Shown in pieces: positions 47,994 through 58,769 of a stretch of DNA of 64,000 nucleotides. Each line of letters begins with the position of its first letter. Within the stretch, counting starts at the first letter, position 1. The notes below the pieces were generated by a model that saw nothing but the letters and a program-made list of their open reading frames with translations, did no database searches and had not been told where the DNA came from. The DNA is taken from contig JASJOG010000081.1 of NCBI GenBank assembly GCA_030142905.1, positions 62,001 to 126,000 of the forward strand. Reading direction: 5' to 3'. The DNA is from Heliopora coerulea. Lineage: Eukaryota; Cnidaria; Anthozoa; Scleralcyonacea; Helioporidae. Made by a program: the position numbers and the translations under genes.

Positions 47994-50900
47994 ATGGCTT
48001 ATTTCGAAGGTTTAAAATTGGTCGAAATTTGGTCAAAACCAAAGGTTAACCCCTTTACTTTTTGGTCGAATTTTTCGACATCAAATATTTTGCTCCTTTT
48101 CGTTTCAAAGTGTCTCAAATTTGTCCTGAAAGATATTATTTGGCCTAAACTTTCATTCATGTGGCTTATTTCGAAGGTTTAAAGTTGGTCGAAATCTTTT
48201 AAAAAACCAAAGGCTAACCCCTTTACTTTTTGGTCGGATTTTTCGACATCAAATATTCTGCTCGTTTTCGTTTCAAAGTGTCTCAAATTCGTCCTGAAAG
48301 ATATTATTTGGCCTGAACATTCATATTTATGGCTTATTTCGAAGGTTTAAAATTGGTCGAAATCTGATCAAAACCAAAGGTTAACCCCTTTACTTTTTGG
48401 TCGAACTTTTCGACATCAAATATTTTGCTCATTTTCGTTTCAAAGTGTCTCAAATTCGTCCTGAAAGATATTTTTGGCCTGAACATTCATATATATGGCT
48501 TATTTCAAAGGTTTAAAATTGGTCGAAATCTGCTCAAAAACCAAATGTTAACCCCTTTACTTTTTGGTCGAATTTTTCGACATCAAATTTTTCGCTCCTT
48601 TTCGTTTCAAAGTGTCTCAGATTCGTCCTGAAAGATATTATTTGGCCTGAGCATTCATATTTATGGCTTATTTCGAAGGTTTAAAATTGGTCAAAATCTG
48701 CTCTTAAACCAAAGACTAACCCCTTTACTTTTTAGTTGAATTTTTCGACATCAAATATTTTGCTCCTTTTCGTTTCAAAGTGTCCCAAATTTGTGCTGAA
48801 AGATATTATTTGGCCTGAACTTTCATATTTATGGCTTATTTCGAAGTTTTAAAATTGGTAGAAACCTGCTCAAAAACCAAAGGTTAACCCCTTTACTTTT
48901 TGGTTGAATTTTTCGACATCAAATATTTTGCTCCTTTTCGTTTCAAAGTGTCTCAAATTCGTCCTGAAAGATATTATTTGGCCTGAGCATTCATATTTAT
49001 GGCATATTTCGAAGGATTAAAATTGGTCGAAATTTGGTCAGAAAGCAAAGGTTAACCCCTTTACTTTTTTGTCGAATTTTTCGACATCAAATTTTTTGCT
49101 TCTTTTCTTTTCAAAGTGTCTTCAAATTCGTCGTGAAGGATATTATTTGGCCTGAACATTCATATTTATGGCTTATTTCGAAGGTTTAAAATTGGTCGAA
49201 ATTTGGTCAAAACCAAAGGTTAACCCCTTTACTTTTTGGTCGAATTTTTCGACATCAAATATTTTGCTCCTTTTCGTTTCAAAGTGTCTCAAATTTGTCC
49301 TGAAAGATATTATTTGGCCTAAACTTTCATTCATGTGGCTTATTTCGAAGGTTTAATGTTGGTCGAAATCTTTTAAAAAACCAAAGGCTAACCCCTTCAC
49401 TTTTTGGTCGAATTTTTCGGTTTCAAATATTCTACTTCTTTTCGTTTCAAATGTCTCAAATTCGTCCTGAAAGATTTTATTTGTCCTGAACATTCATATT
49501 TATGGCTTATTTCGAAGGTTTAAAATTGGTCGAAATTTGGTCAAAACCAAAGGCTAACCCCTTTACTTTTTGGTCGGATTTTTCGACATCAAATATTTTG
49601 CTCCTTTTCGTTTCAAAGTGTCTCAAATTCGTCCTGAAAGATATTATTTGGCCTGAGCATTCATATTTATGGCTTATTTCGAAGGTTTAAAATTGGTCGA
49701 AATCTGATCAAAACCAAAGGTTAACCCCTTTACTTTTTGGTCGAACTTTTCGACATCAAATATTTTGCTCATTTTCGTTTCAAAGTGTCTCAAATTCGTC
49801 CTGAAAGATATTATTTGGCCTGAGCTATTATATTTATGGCATATTTCGAAGGATTAAAATTGGTCGAAATTTGGTCAGAAAGCAAAGGTTAACCCCTTTA
49901 CTTTATGGTCGAATTTTTCGACATCAAATTTTTTGCTTCTTTTCTTTTCAAAGTGTCTTCAAATTCGTCGTGAAGGATATTATTTGGCCTGAACATTCAT
50001 ATTTATGGCTTATTTCGAAGGTTTAAAATTGGTCGAAATTTGGTCAAAACCAAAGGTTAACCCCTTTACTTTTTGGTCGAATTTTTCGACATCAAATATT
50101 TTGCTCCTTTTCGTTTCAAAGTGTCTCAAATTTGTCCTGAAAGATATTATTTGGCCTAAACTTTCATTCATGTGGCTTATTTCGAAGGTTTAAAGTTGGT
50201 CGAAATCTTTTAAAAAACCAAAGGCTAACCCCTTTACTTTTTGGTCGGATTTTTCGACATCAAATATTCTGCTCGTTTTCGTTTCAAAGTGTCTCAAATT
50301 CGTCCTGAAAGATATTATTTGGCCTGAACATTCATATTTATGGCTTATTTCGAAGGTTTAAAATTGGTCGAAATCTGATCAAAACCAAAGGTTAACCCCT
50401 TTACTTTTTGGTCGAACTTTTCGACATCAAATATTTTGCTCATTTTCGTTTCAAAGTGTCTCAAATTCGTCCTGAAAGATATTTTTGGCCTGAACATTCA
50501 TATATATGGCTTATTTCAAAGGTTTAAAATTGGTCGAAATCTGCTCAAAAACCAAATGTTAACCCCTTTACTTTTTGGTCGAATTTTTCGACATCAAATT
50601 TTTCGCTCCTTTTCGTTTCAAAGTGTCTCAGATTCGTCCTGAAAGATATTATTTGGCCTGAGCATTCATATTTATGGCTTATTTCGAAGGTTTAAAATTG
50701 GTCAAAATCTGCTCTTAAACCAAAGACTAACCCCTTTACTTTTTAGTTGAATTTTTCGACATCAAATATTTTGCTCCTTTTCGTTTCAAAGTGTCCCAAA
50801 TTTGTGCTGAAAGATATTATTTGGCCTGAACTTTCATATTTATGGCTTATTTCGAAGTTTTAAAATTGGTAGAAACCTGCTCAAAAACCAAAGGTTAACC

Positions 50901-51850
50901 CCTTTACTTTTTGGTTGAATTTTTCGACATCAAATATTTTGCTCCTTTTCGTTTCAAAGTGTCTCAAATTCGTCCTGAAAGATATTATTTGGCCTGAGCA
51001 TTCATATTTATGGCATATTTCGAAGGATTAAAATTGGTCGAAATTTGGTCAGAAAGCAAAGGTTAACCCCTTTACTTTTTTGTCGAATTTTTCGACATCA
51101 AATTTTTTGCTTCTTTTCTTTTCAAAGTGTCTTCAAATTCGTCGTGAAGGATATTATTTGGCCTGAACATTCATATTTATGGCTTATTTCGAAGGTTTAA
51201 AATTGGTCGAAATTTGGTCAAAACCAAAGGTTAACCCCTTTACTTTTTGGTCGAATTTTTCGACATCAAATATTTTGCTCCTTTTCGTTTCAAAGTGTCT
51301 CAAATTTGTCCTGAAAGATATTATTTGGCCTAAACTTTCATTCATGTGGCTTATTTCGAAGGTTTAATGTTGGTCGAAATCTTTTAAAAAACCAAAGGCT
51401 AACCCCTTCACTTTTTGGTCGAATTTTTCGGTTTCAAATATTCTACTTCTTTTCGTTTCAAATGTCTCAAATTCGTCCTGAAAGATTTTATTTGTCCTGA
51501 ACATTCATATTTATGGCTTATTTCGAAGGTTTAAAATTGGTCGAAATTTGGTCAAAACCAAAGGCTAACCCCTTTACTTTTTGGTCGGATTTTTCGACAT
51601 CAAATATTTTGCTCCTTTTCGTTTCAAAGTGTCTCAAATTCGTCCTGAAAGATATTATTTGGCCTGAGCATTCATATTTATGGCTTATTTCGAAGGTTTA
51701 AAATTGGTCGAAATCTGATCAAAACCAAAGGTTAACCCCTTTACTTTTTGGTCGAACTTTTCGACATCAAATATTTTGCTCATTTTCGTTTCAAAGTGTC
51801 TCAAATTCGTCCTGAAAGATATTATTTGGCCTGAACATTCATATATATGG
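47994..51850 (+). repeat. Higher-order repeat D: 2011-bp units of twelve monomers
   Basis: 47994, 48425 and 49168 recur at 50005, 50436 and 51179. Private variants such as GGTTTAATGTTGGTC (49350 and 51361) and the short TTCAAATGTCTC (about 49445 and 51456) are shared by both copies. Confidence 0.9.
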
Positions 51851-54350
51851 CTTATTTCAAAGGTTTAAAATTGGTCGAAATCTGCTCAAAAACCAAATGT
51901 TAACCCCTTTACTTTTTGGTCGAATTTTTCGACATCAAATTTTTCGCTCCTTTTCGTTTCAAAGTGTCTCAGATTCGTCCTGAAAGATATTATTTGGCCT
52001 GAGCATTCATATTTATGGCTTATTTCGAAGGTTTAAAATTGGTCAAAATCTGCTCTTAAACCAAAGACTAACCCCTTTACTTTTTAGTTGAATTTTTCGA
52101 CATCAAATATTTTGCTCCTTTTCGTTTCAAAGTGTCCCAAATTTTTGCTGAAAGATATTATTTGGCCTGAACTTTCATATTTATGGCTTATTTCGAAGTT
52201 TTAAAATTGGTAGAAACCTGCTCAAAAACCAAAGGTTAACCCCTTTACTTTTTGGTTGAATTTTTCGACATCAAATATTTTGCTCATTTTCGTTTCAAAG
52301 TGTCTCAAATTCGTCCTGAAAGATATTATTTGGCCTGAGCTATTATATTTATGGCATATTTCGAAGGATTAAAATTGGTCGAAATTTGGTCAGAAAGCAA
52401 AGGTTAACCCCTTTACTTTTTTGTCGAATTTTTCGACATCAAATTTTTTGCTCCTTTTCTTTTCAAAGTGTCTTCAAATTCGTCGTGAAGGATATTATTT
52501 GGCCTTAACATTCATATTTATGGCTTTTTTCGAAGGTTCAAAATTGGTCGAAATTTGGTCAGAAACCAAAGGCTAACCCCTTTACTTTTTGGTCGGATTT
52601 TTCGACATCAAATATTCTGCTCGTTTTCGTTTCAAAGTGTCTCAAATTCGTCCTGAAAGATATTATTTGGCCTGAACATTCATATTTATGGCTTATTTCG
52701 AAGGTTTAAAATTGGTCGAAATCTGCTCAAAAACCAAAGGCTAACCCCTTTACTTTTTGGTCGAATTTTTCGACATCAAATTTTTTGCTCCTTTTCGTTT
52801 CAAAGTGTCTCAGATTCGTCCTGAAAGATATTATTTGGCCTGAGCATTCATATTTATGGCTTATTTCGAAGGTTTAAAATTGGTCAAAATCTGCTCTTAC
52901 ACCAAAGGCTAACCCCTTTACTTTTTAGTTGAATTTTTCGACATCAAATATTTTGCTCCTTTTCGTTTCAAAGTGTCTCAAATTTGTGCTGAAAGATATT
53001 ATTTGGCCTGAACTTTCATATTTATGGCTTATTTCGAAGGTTTAAAATTGGTCGAAACCTGCTCAAAAACAAAAGGTTAACCCCTTTACTTTTTGGTTGA
53101 ATTTTTCGACATCAAATATTTTGCTCCTTTTCGTTTCAAAGTGTCTCAAATTCGTCCTGAAAGATATTATTTGGCCTGAGCATTCATATTTATGGCATAT
53201 TTCGAAGGATTAAAATTGGTCGAAATTTGGTCAGAAACCAAAGGTTAACCCCTTTACTTTTTGGTCGAATTTTTCGACATCAAATATTTTGCTCCTTTTC
53301 TTTTCAAAGTGTCTTCAAATTCGTCGTGAAGGATATTATTTGGCCTGAACATTCATATTTATGGCTTTTTTCGAAGGTTCAAAATTTGTCGAAATATTCT
53401 CAAAAACCAAAGGCTAACCCCTTTACTTTTTGGTCGGATTTTTCGACATCAAATATTCTGCTCGTTTTCGTTTCAAAGTGTCTCAAATTCGTCTTGAAAG
53501 ATATTATTTGGCCTGAACATTCATATTTATGGCTTATTTCGAAGTTTTAAAATTGGTAGAAACCTGCTCAAAAACCAAAGGTTAACCCCTTTACTTTTTG
53601 GTCGAATTTTTCGACATCAAATTTTTTGCTCCTTTTCGTTTCAAAGTGTCTCAGATTCGTCCTGAAAGATATTATTTGGCCTGAGCATTCATATTTATGG
53701 CTTATTTCGAAGGTTTAAAATTGGTCAAAATCTGCTCTTAAACGAAAGGCTAACCTCTTTACTTTTTGGTCGAATTTTTCGACATCAAATATTTTGCTCC
53801 TTTTCATTTCAAAGTGTCTCAAATTCGTCCTGAAAGATATTATTTGGCCTGAACATTCATATTTATGGCTTATTTCGAAGGGTTAAAATTGGTCGAAATC
53901 TGATCAAAAACCAAAGGCTAACCCCTTTACTTTTTGGTCGAATTTTTCGACATCAAATATTTTGCTCCTTTTCGTTTCAAAGTGTCTCAAATTTGTTCTG
54001 AAAGATATTATTTGGCCTGAGCATTCATATTTATGGTATATTTCCAAGGTTCAAAATTGGTCGAAATCTGCTCAAAAACCAAAGATTAACCCCTTTACTT
54101 TTTGGTCGAATTTTTCGATATCAAATATTCTACTCCTTTTCGTTTTAAAGTGTCTCAAATTCGTCCTGAAAGATATTATTTGGCCTGAACATTCATATAT
54201 ATGGCTTATTCCGAAGGTTCAAAATTTGTCGAAATCTGCTGAAAAACCGAAGGAGAGGCCTTTACTTTTTGGTTGAATTTTTCGACATCAAATATTTTGC
54301 TCCTTTTCGTTTCAAAGTCTCTCAAATTCGTCCTGAAAGATATTATTTGG

Positions 54351-54413
54351 CCTGTATATATATGTATATATACATATATTATTTAAAAGATATTATTTGG
54401 CCTGTATATATAC

Positions 54414-54466
<53 letters not shown>
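54351..54466. repeat. TA microsatellite at the array edge
   Basis: TATATATG/TATATACA then a pure TA run (about 54419-54464). The last satellite bases (AAAGATATTATTTGGCCTG) are present twice, ending at about 54354 and 54404, so the array end was duplicated across the microsatellite. Confidence 0.9.
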
Positions 54467-54467
<1 letters not shown>

Positions 54468-54589
54468 GAAATTGCATAAATTTTGGCAAACCTAATCATA
54501 TCGTATAGAAACGTTTCATATTAACATTTTCCATCTGTCACCCAATTGACAGATCAACGTATTCTGAATTACATTGGTTCCGCCTTGAG

Positions 54590-54805
54590 ATGGAATAGAA
54601 TCTTTGGATAGAATTTAGTTTTGGAGTGATTTGAGTTGTTTTTGGGCGAAATTAAGTTGACGACTCTAGGTTAAAAAATTTGACCAAAAAGTAAAGGCGT
54701 TAACCTTTGGTTTTTGACGATTTTTCGACCAATTTCAAACCTTCGAAACTAGCTCAAAATATGAAAGTTAAGAGCATAGAATTTAGTTTTGCAGTGATTT
54801 GAGTG
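54590..54805 (-). repeat. Inverted satellite monomer at the right edge
   Basis: GACCAAAAAGTAAAGGCGTT (54682) followed by AACCTTTGGTTTTTGACGAT and TTCGACCAATTTCAAACCTT is the reverse complement of the main monomer. It is more diverged than the core, like the left-edge inverted copies. Confidence 0.85.
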
Positions 54806-54810
54806 TTTTG

Positions 54811-56420
54811 CAAAGGAGGGACCACATGAGCCATGTGGTCTTCCCTTTGCTATTGGGCCGATTTTCGACGCGTGGATATTTCCTGGCAATCGCGTCCCAA
54901 ACAATCGGAATCAACGCCAAACAGCAGCATTTGGGAGCCTCTGGCTGAAGAGATCAGGGAAGTTTCGAAGAGTTGCAGAAACCTGGTTTTGCAAAGGAGG
55001 ACCACATGGATCATGTGGTGCCCTCTTTGGAAGACGATGTTTCTGCAACTCTTGGAAATTTCCCTCTTCATGTCAGCGAAGGGCAGAGGCAGTCAAATCC
55101 AGCTGTTTGGCGTTGATTCCGAGTGTTTGGCACTCGATTTTCAGGAGATATCCATAAGTCGAAATTCGGTCCGATAGCATAAAGGAGACCACATGGCTAA
55201 TGTGGACCCCCCTTTACAAAACGATGTTTCCGCAACTCTTTGAAACTTCTGTCATCATGTCAAAAAAGACCAGAGACTGCCAAATCTTGCTGTTTGGCTT
55301 TAATTCCGATTGTTTGGTACTCGATTTGCAGAAGATATCCATGCGTCGAAATTTGGCTCGATATGAAAAGGGGGACCACATGAACCATGTGGTCCCCCCC
55401 CCTTTTGCCAAACGAGGTTTCTGCAACTCTTCGATACTTCCCTCATGTCACCAAAAGCCAGAGGGTGCCAAATCCTGCAGTTTGGTGTTGATTCCGATTG
55501 TTTAGCTCTCAATTTGCAGGAGATGTCTACACGTCGAAATTCGGCAAAATTCTCCAGCAAAACTGGAGATTCATTATCCGTCTTAAATTGGATGAGCTTA
55601 GAACACAGAAGGGCAATGCATGTTTGTAATCTAGGTTTTGAATGTTTAAATAAACATGTTCCGGAATATTTTATTGACTATTTTAGTCTAAATCATAATG
55701 TACAAAAATATAACACCAGAAGAAAAAATGATTTGTATTTGCCTAGGGTTAAGCTGCAATTAGGCAAACGAACGTTTAGATACAATGGTTCATGGCAATT
55801 TAATAATTTGCCTGATGATATTAAAAAGTTACATTCTTTAAATTCTTTTAAAGATAAGCTTTTGGAATACTTTTTATCTGTGACTTTTTAATTGCATATG
55901 TGATTTGATGTTTTTAGATTTTATTTATATTTTGCATATTTTTTTGTAGGCTATTGTAATGTATACAGGTCCCCTAAGAATACCACCTTGTTGCTGGTTG
56001 GGCAAACCTGTATAAGTCAAGTTTACCTATCTATCTACCACATGGCTCGTGTGGTCCCCCCTTTGCCAGACGATGTTTCTACAACTCTTCAAAATTTCTG
56101 TCATGTCAGCAAAGACCAGAGGCTGCCAAATGCTGCCGTTTGGCGTTGATTCCGATTGTTTGGCACTCGATTGGCAGGAGATGTCCACACGTCGAAATTG
56201 GAGCCGAAAGCAAACGGGTGACCACTTGGGTCGTGTGGTCCCCCCTTTGCAGAACGAGGTTTTTGCTACTCTTCGAAACTTCCGTCATGTCAGCGAAGGC
56301 CAGAGGCTGCCAAATCTTGTTGTTTGGCGTTGATTCCGATTGTTTGACACTCGATTTGCTGAAGATAACCACACGTCGAAATTCCGCCCGATAACGAAGG
56401 GTGGACCACATGGCTGATGC
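54811..56420. repeat. Second tandem repeat, ~182 bp, with a palindromic CCACATG..CATGTGG core
   Basis: Units begin with GACCACATGGNTCATGTGGT (about 54821, 55000, 55188, 55371, 56037, 56219, 56404) and carry CTGCAACTCTTCGAAAC- and TTGATTCCGATTGTTTGGCA-like segments. The first unit (54811-54995) is inverted against the next, giving a head-to-head junction at about 55000. The fourth unit is split by the LINE fragment. Reading frames here are shadows of the repeat. Confidence 0.9.
55546..56040 (+). mobile_element. 5'-truncated LINE 3' end inserted in the 182-bp repeat
   Basis: Encodes LEHRRAMHVCNLGFECLN, NTRRKNDLYLPRVKLQLGKR and RYNGSWQFNNLPDDIKKLHS to a stop at 55891, the typical C-terminal end of CR1/L2/Rex-like ORF2. 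A 3' UTR of about 135 bases ends in the CTATCTATCTAC microsatellite common for such elements. The upstream part of the open frame (from 55445) is repeat sequence, so the frame is a chance fusion. Confidence 0.85.
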
Positions 56421-56430
56421 TGGAACCTGT

Positions 56431-56730
56431 CCACATATGAAACACCCAATTCACGTTTGAAGTGAAATGGTTCGAAATTTCACATATGAGGTCTTGTTCA
56501 GTGAAACATGTGTTTCACGTATGAGGTGGAAGATTCACATATGAAAATTAATTCCACATGTGGAATTCACATATGAACGATAATTTTGAAAATTAAAGAA
56601 TCATAAAAAAGAAGTAATAATAAAAAATGTACAGAATAATATCAAGCTAAGAAGATGACGTTTTTCGGATTGTTTTATCCCTTAAAGATTATTTTCATCA
56701 TGCCAAATTGCATGTGAAATTTTTGTAAGG
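56431..56730. repeat. CACATATG/CACATGTG palindromic repeat, copy 1
   Basis: Repeated TTCACATATGAAA, TTTCACGTATGAGG and ATTCCACATGTGGAAT motifs, then about 120 bases of AT-rich DNA, then GCATGTGAAATTTTTGTAAG. Family members with the same type of end lie at 60430-60565, 60960-61172 and 63583-63732. Confidence 0.75.
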
Positions 56731-57021
56731 ACTACTTTACCTATTCAAATTTGGTCCAACCCTCCAAAAAATCTGGAACAGTTTGCAACCCCATTCGATG
56801 GTTCATTTATATAAACAAACAATATGCTTGTCTTGAATGTTGAGTTTATCAACCATTGTCTTGCCTAATTAACTTAAAAAATATTGAGAGATCATGAAAA
56901 ATACTAGGAAAAATGGCACCTCTATATATAAAATTTAATGTTGGCTGCCATCTAAAGTGCTCAAAGCTTTTACTGTAAGAAATTCCAGACAATTTAACCC
57001 TTTAACGCCTGAATTGGTTTT

Positions 57022-57027
57022 TTTATT
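57022..57027 (-). terminator. Candidate poly(A) signal of gene B
   Basis: AATAAA on the - strand, about 1 kb after the stop of gene B and just beyond the polypurine tract that would form most of its 3' UTR. Other choices inside the tract were not seen. Confidence 0.3.
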
Positions 57028-57171
57028 CTTTGTTCACTCTTTGCACACTCTGTATTTGCTTTGTTTTCTCACTCGTTCTTTTGTTCTTAAGTGTCCGACA
57101 TGTCCGACACTGGTCGTTAAATTGTTAACAATGCTCTTTTCTGCCTGAATGCCAATCACCCAGTCCATCAC

Positions 57172-58018
57172 TCAATTATTCCTTCCACATTCCCTTCCTT
57201 CCTTCCTTCCTTCCTTCCCATCCTCCCTCCTCCTTCTTTCCTTCCCTCCTTCATTTCACCCTTTCTTTCTTTCCTTCCTTCCCTTCATTCCTTCCCTCCC
57301 TCCTCCTTTCCTTCCCTCCTTCAATTCACCCTTCCTTCCTTCAACTTCTCCAATTTTCCCTTTCTTTCTCCCTCCCTCTCTATCTTCCCTCCTTCCCTCC
57401 TTCCAAACTTCCCTCTTCCCTTCCATTCACCTTTTCGTCTTTCTTTCCTTCCGTCAATCCCTCCTCCTCTCTTCTTCATCGTTCTCTTCCTCCCTCCCTC
57501 CGTCTCGTCTTCTCTCCATCTTCCTACCTTCGTTCGTTCGTTCCTTGCCTCCCTTACTCACTCTCTTCCTCTTTCTCAATCATTCCCTCATCTCTTGTTT
57601 GTTTGTTTGTTTGTTACTCCCTCCCCTCCCTCTCTCCCTTCTTCCTTTGTCCTTTTCTTCCCATCTTCTTTCCTTCCCTCCCTGTCTTCCTTTTCTTCTT
57701 CTCTCCTTGTTACTTTTCGTCCCTCTGACCCCCCTTCCCTCCTTCCCTCCTTCCCTTTTTTCCTTCTTTCCTTCTTTCTTGTTTCCTCCTCTTTTTCTCA
57801 GTCCTTTTCTTCCTTTGTTCCCTCCCTTTCATCATTCTTCCCTCCCTCCCTTCTTTCTATCATTCTTTCCTCCTTCCTACTTTCCTTTCCTCCTCCTTTC
57901 TTTCTTTCATTCTTTCTTTCCTTCCTTCCTTCCTCCTTCCCTTGCTCCCTTGCTCCCTTCCTCCCTTCCTCCCTTCTTTGTTTGTTTGTTTGTTTGTTCG
58001 TTTCCTTCCTTCCCATCA
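57172..58018. repeat. CCTT-type polypyrimidine tract
   Basis: About 850 bases of CTTCCTTCC, CCCTCC and TTTG(TTTG) runs on the + strand, polypurine on the - strand. It starts about 20 bases downstream of the gene B stop and would be its 3' UTR. A Ser/Pro/Leu/Phe-rich 359-codon frame on the + strand is an artefact of composition. Confidence 0.92.
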
Positions 58019-58037
58019 GCCTCTTCATTGTACCACC

Positions 58038-58769
58038 TTAATCCACCAAAGGAGATTGTCGAGATTTTACTCGAAACACTCTTCTTGAAAATCGTTGCAA
58101 AATTTTATCGATCCCGTTGGACTCCCTCAATGGTGTTTTCTTGTGTAATTCTTTCAGTTCGAGTAACACTGGATCAGATTCATTCTCTTCTCTATCTTTT
58201 TCGTCTTGGACGTCTTCTTGTTCTGTAAGAACATCTTTACCTGCACCTTCAACGCTTGCGATACTATACTGAGAAACACTCTGTTTGAAGCTTTCACGAG
58301 GTAGTGAGAAGGCATACCGTCTTCTCCGTCTACTTCCCTTGTTTGAATAAGACAAATTGCGCTCAGAGCTTTTCCTTTCCACGTTGAATTGCGTCAACGC
58401 ATTTCCCTTTTCTTTGGCTGAGTTGTCTTTATCTGTTATTTCGTTGGCATGGTTTTCTCGTAACATTGTCCCTTCTCGTTTCTCATCCATCTTCTGTTTC
58501 ATTGCTTTCATTTGTTGTTGCATGTCTTTCATCATGTCAACTATCACGACGAGCCTTTGATCCACGTTTTCGTTCGCTGTCCGCTTGTCTCGTGGGTCCG
58601 TTATGTCTTCTTCCGATGTGAACTCAGGACCATAGAACAAATACTCCCACATGGTGCTCGAGAAGTTGACCATCTGATTGGGTTGTTCCTCCAAGGTAAG
58701 TATCACCGTAGATCTGGACCACCATGGAAACAAAGATCGCTTCCTTTCAAGGTCTATGATCATCTTGGC
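58038..58769 (-). CDS. Gene B last exon: C-terminal tail
   Basis: Acceptor TAATTGTTCAG then AKMIIDLERKRSLFPWW, matching [16 protein letters not shown] of gene A. It contains MWEYLFYGPEF, the coiled coil near VVIVDMMKDMQQQ, one ALTQF motif, and [13 protein letters not shown] before a basic end (FSRRVFRVKSR) and TAA at 58040-58038. Gene A ends in an acidic sequence instead, so the two tails differ after KKTP. Confidence 0.88.
   Translation of the reverse strand, partial: AKMIIDLERKRSLFPWWSRSTVILTLEEQPNQMVNFSSTMWEYLFYGPEFTSEEDITDPRDKRTANENVDQRLVVIVDMMKDMQQQMKAMKQKMDEKREGTMLRENHANEITDKDNSAKEKGNALTQFNVERKSSERNLSYSNKGSRRRRRYAFSLPRESFKQSVSQYSIASVEGAGKDVLTEQEDVQDEKDREENESDPVLLELKELHKKTPLRESNGIDKILQRFSRRVFRVKSRQSPLVD

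Larger units (their letters stand above)
20235..54352 (+). repeat. Main 168-bp satellite array (34 kb)
   Basis: About 200 head-to-tail copies of a ~168-base monomer. Landmarks in order: GGCTTATTTCGAAGGTTTAA, GGTCGAAATCTGCTC, AAAACCAAAGGTTAACCCC, TTTACTTTTTGGTCGAA, TTTTTCGACATCAAAT, CCTTTTCGTTTCAAAGTGTC, TCAAATTCGTCCTGAAAGAT, ATTATTTGGCCTGAAC, ATTCATATTTATGGC. Each monomer holds a short hairpin GTCGAA-TTT-TTCGAC. Monomer variants recur in fixed order, giving higher-order repeats. 168 is divisible by three, so reading frames of 62-130 codons recur; they end at GTTTAA and run through only where a T-to-C change gives GTTCAA, and I treat them as non-coding. Confidence 0.97.
56421..57130. other. 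Palindromic repeat followed by AT-rich DNA
   Basis: 56431-56585 is the CACATATGAA/TTCACATGTG repeat listed separately. 56585-57130 is AT-rich with no gene; GCATGTGAAATTTTTGTAAG (56710) matches the end of that repeat family. TTTATT at 57022-57027 is AATAAA on the - strand. Confidence 0.6.

Noticed and set aside
22740..54276. Dozens of recurrent open frames of 62-130 codons (for example with KDIIWPEHSYLW) as a tandem gene family
   Set aside because: They follow the 168-base satellite period, stop at the same GTTTAA in most monomers, and differ mainly by which monomer variant lacks that stop. No signal, domain or start context supports translation.
22081..54352. CENP-B box in the satellite monomer
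   Set aside because: The best candidate (TTTCGTTTCAAAGTGTC) keeps the TTCG and A positions but not the CGGG core, so it does not match the known motif.
20235..54352. Telomeric or interstitial telomere repeats (because of GGTTAACCCC)
   Set aside because: The motif occurs once per 168 bases; there is no run of TTAGGG or similar short units.
55445..55891. 148-codon frame as a host gene
   Set aside because: The first part is the 182-bp tandem repeat and the rest is a LINE C-terminus; the fusion is accidental.
54833..56411. Overlapping 70-114 codon frames on both strands
   Set aside because: They are shadows of the 182-bp palindromic tandem repeat, with similar peptides in every unit and strand.
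57149..58228. 359-codon + strand frame rich in Ser, Pro, Leu and Phe
   Set aside because: It is a translation of the CCTT polypyrimidine tract and runs antisense into the gene B last exon.
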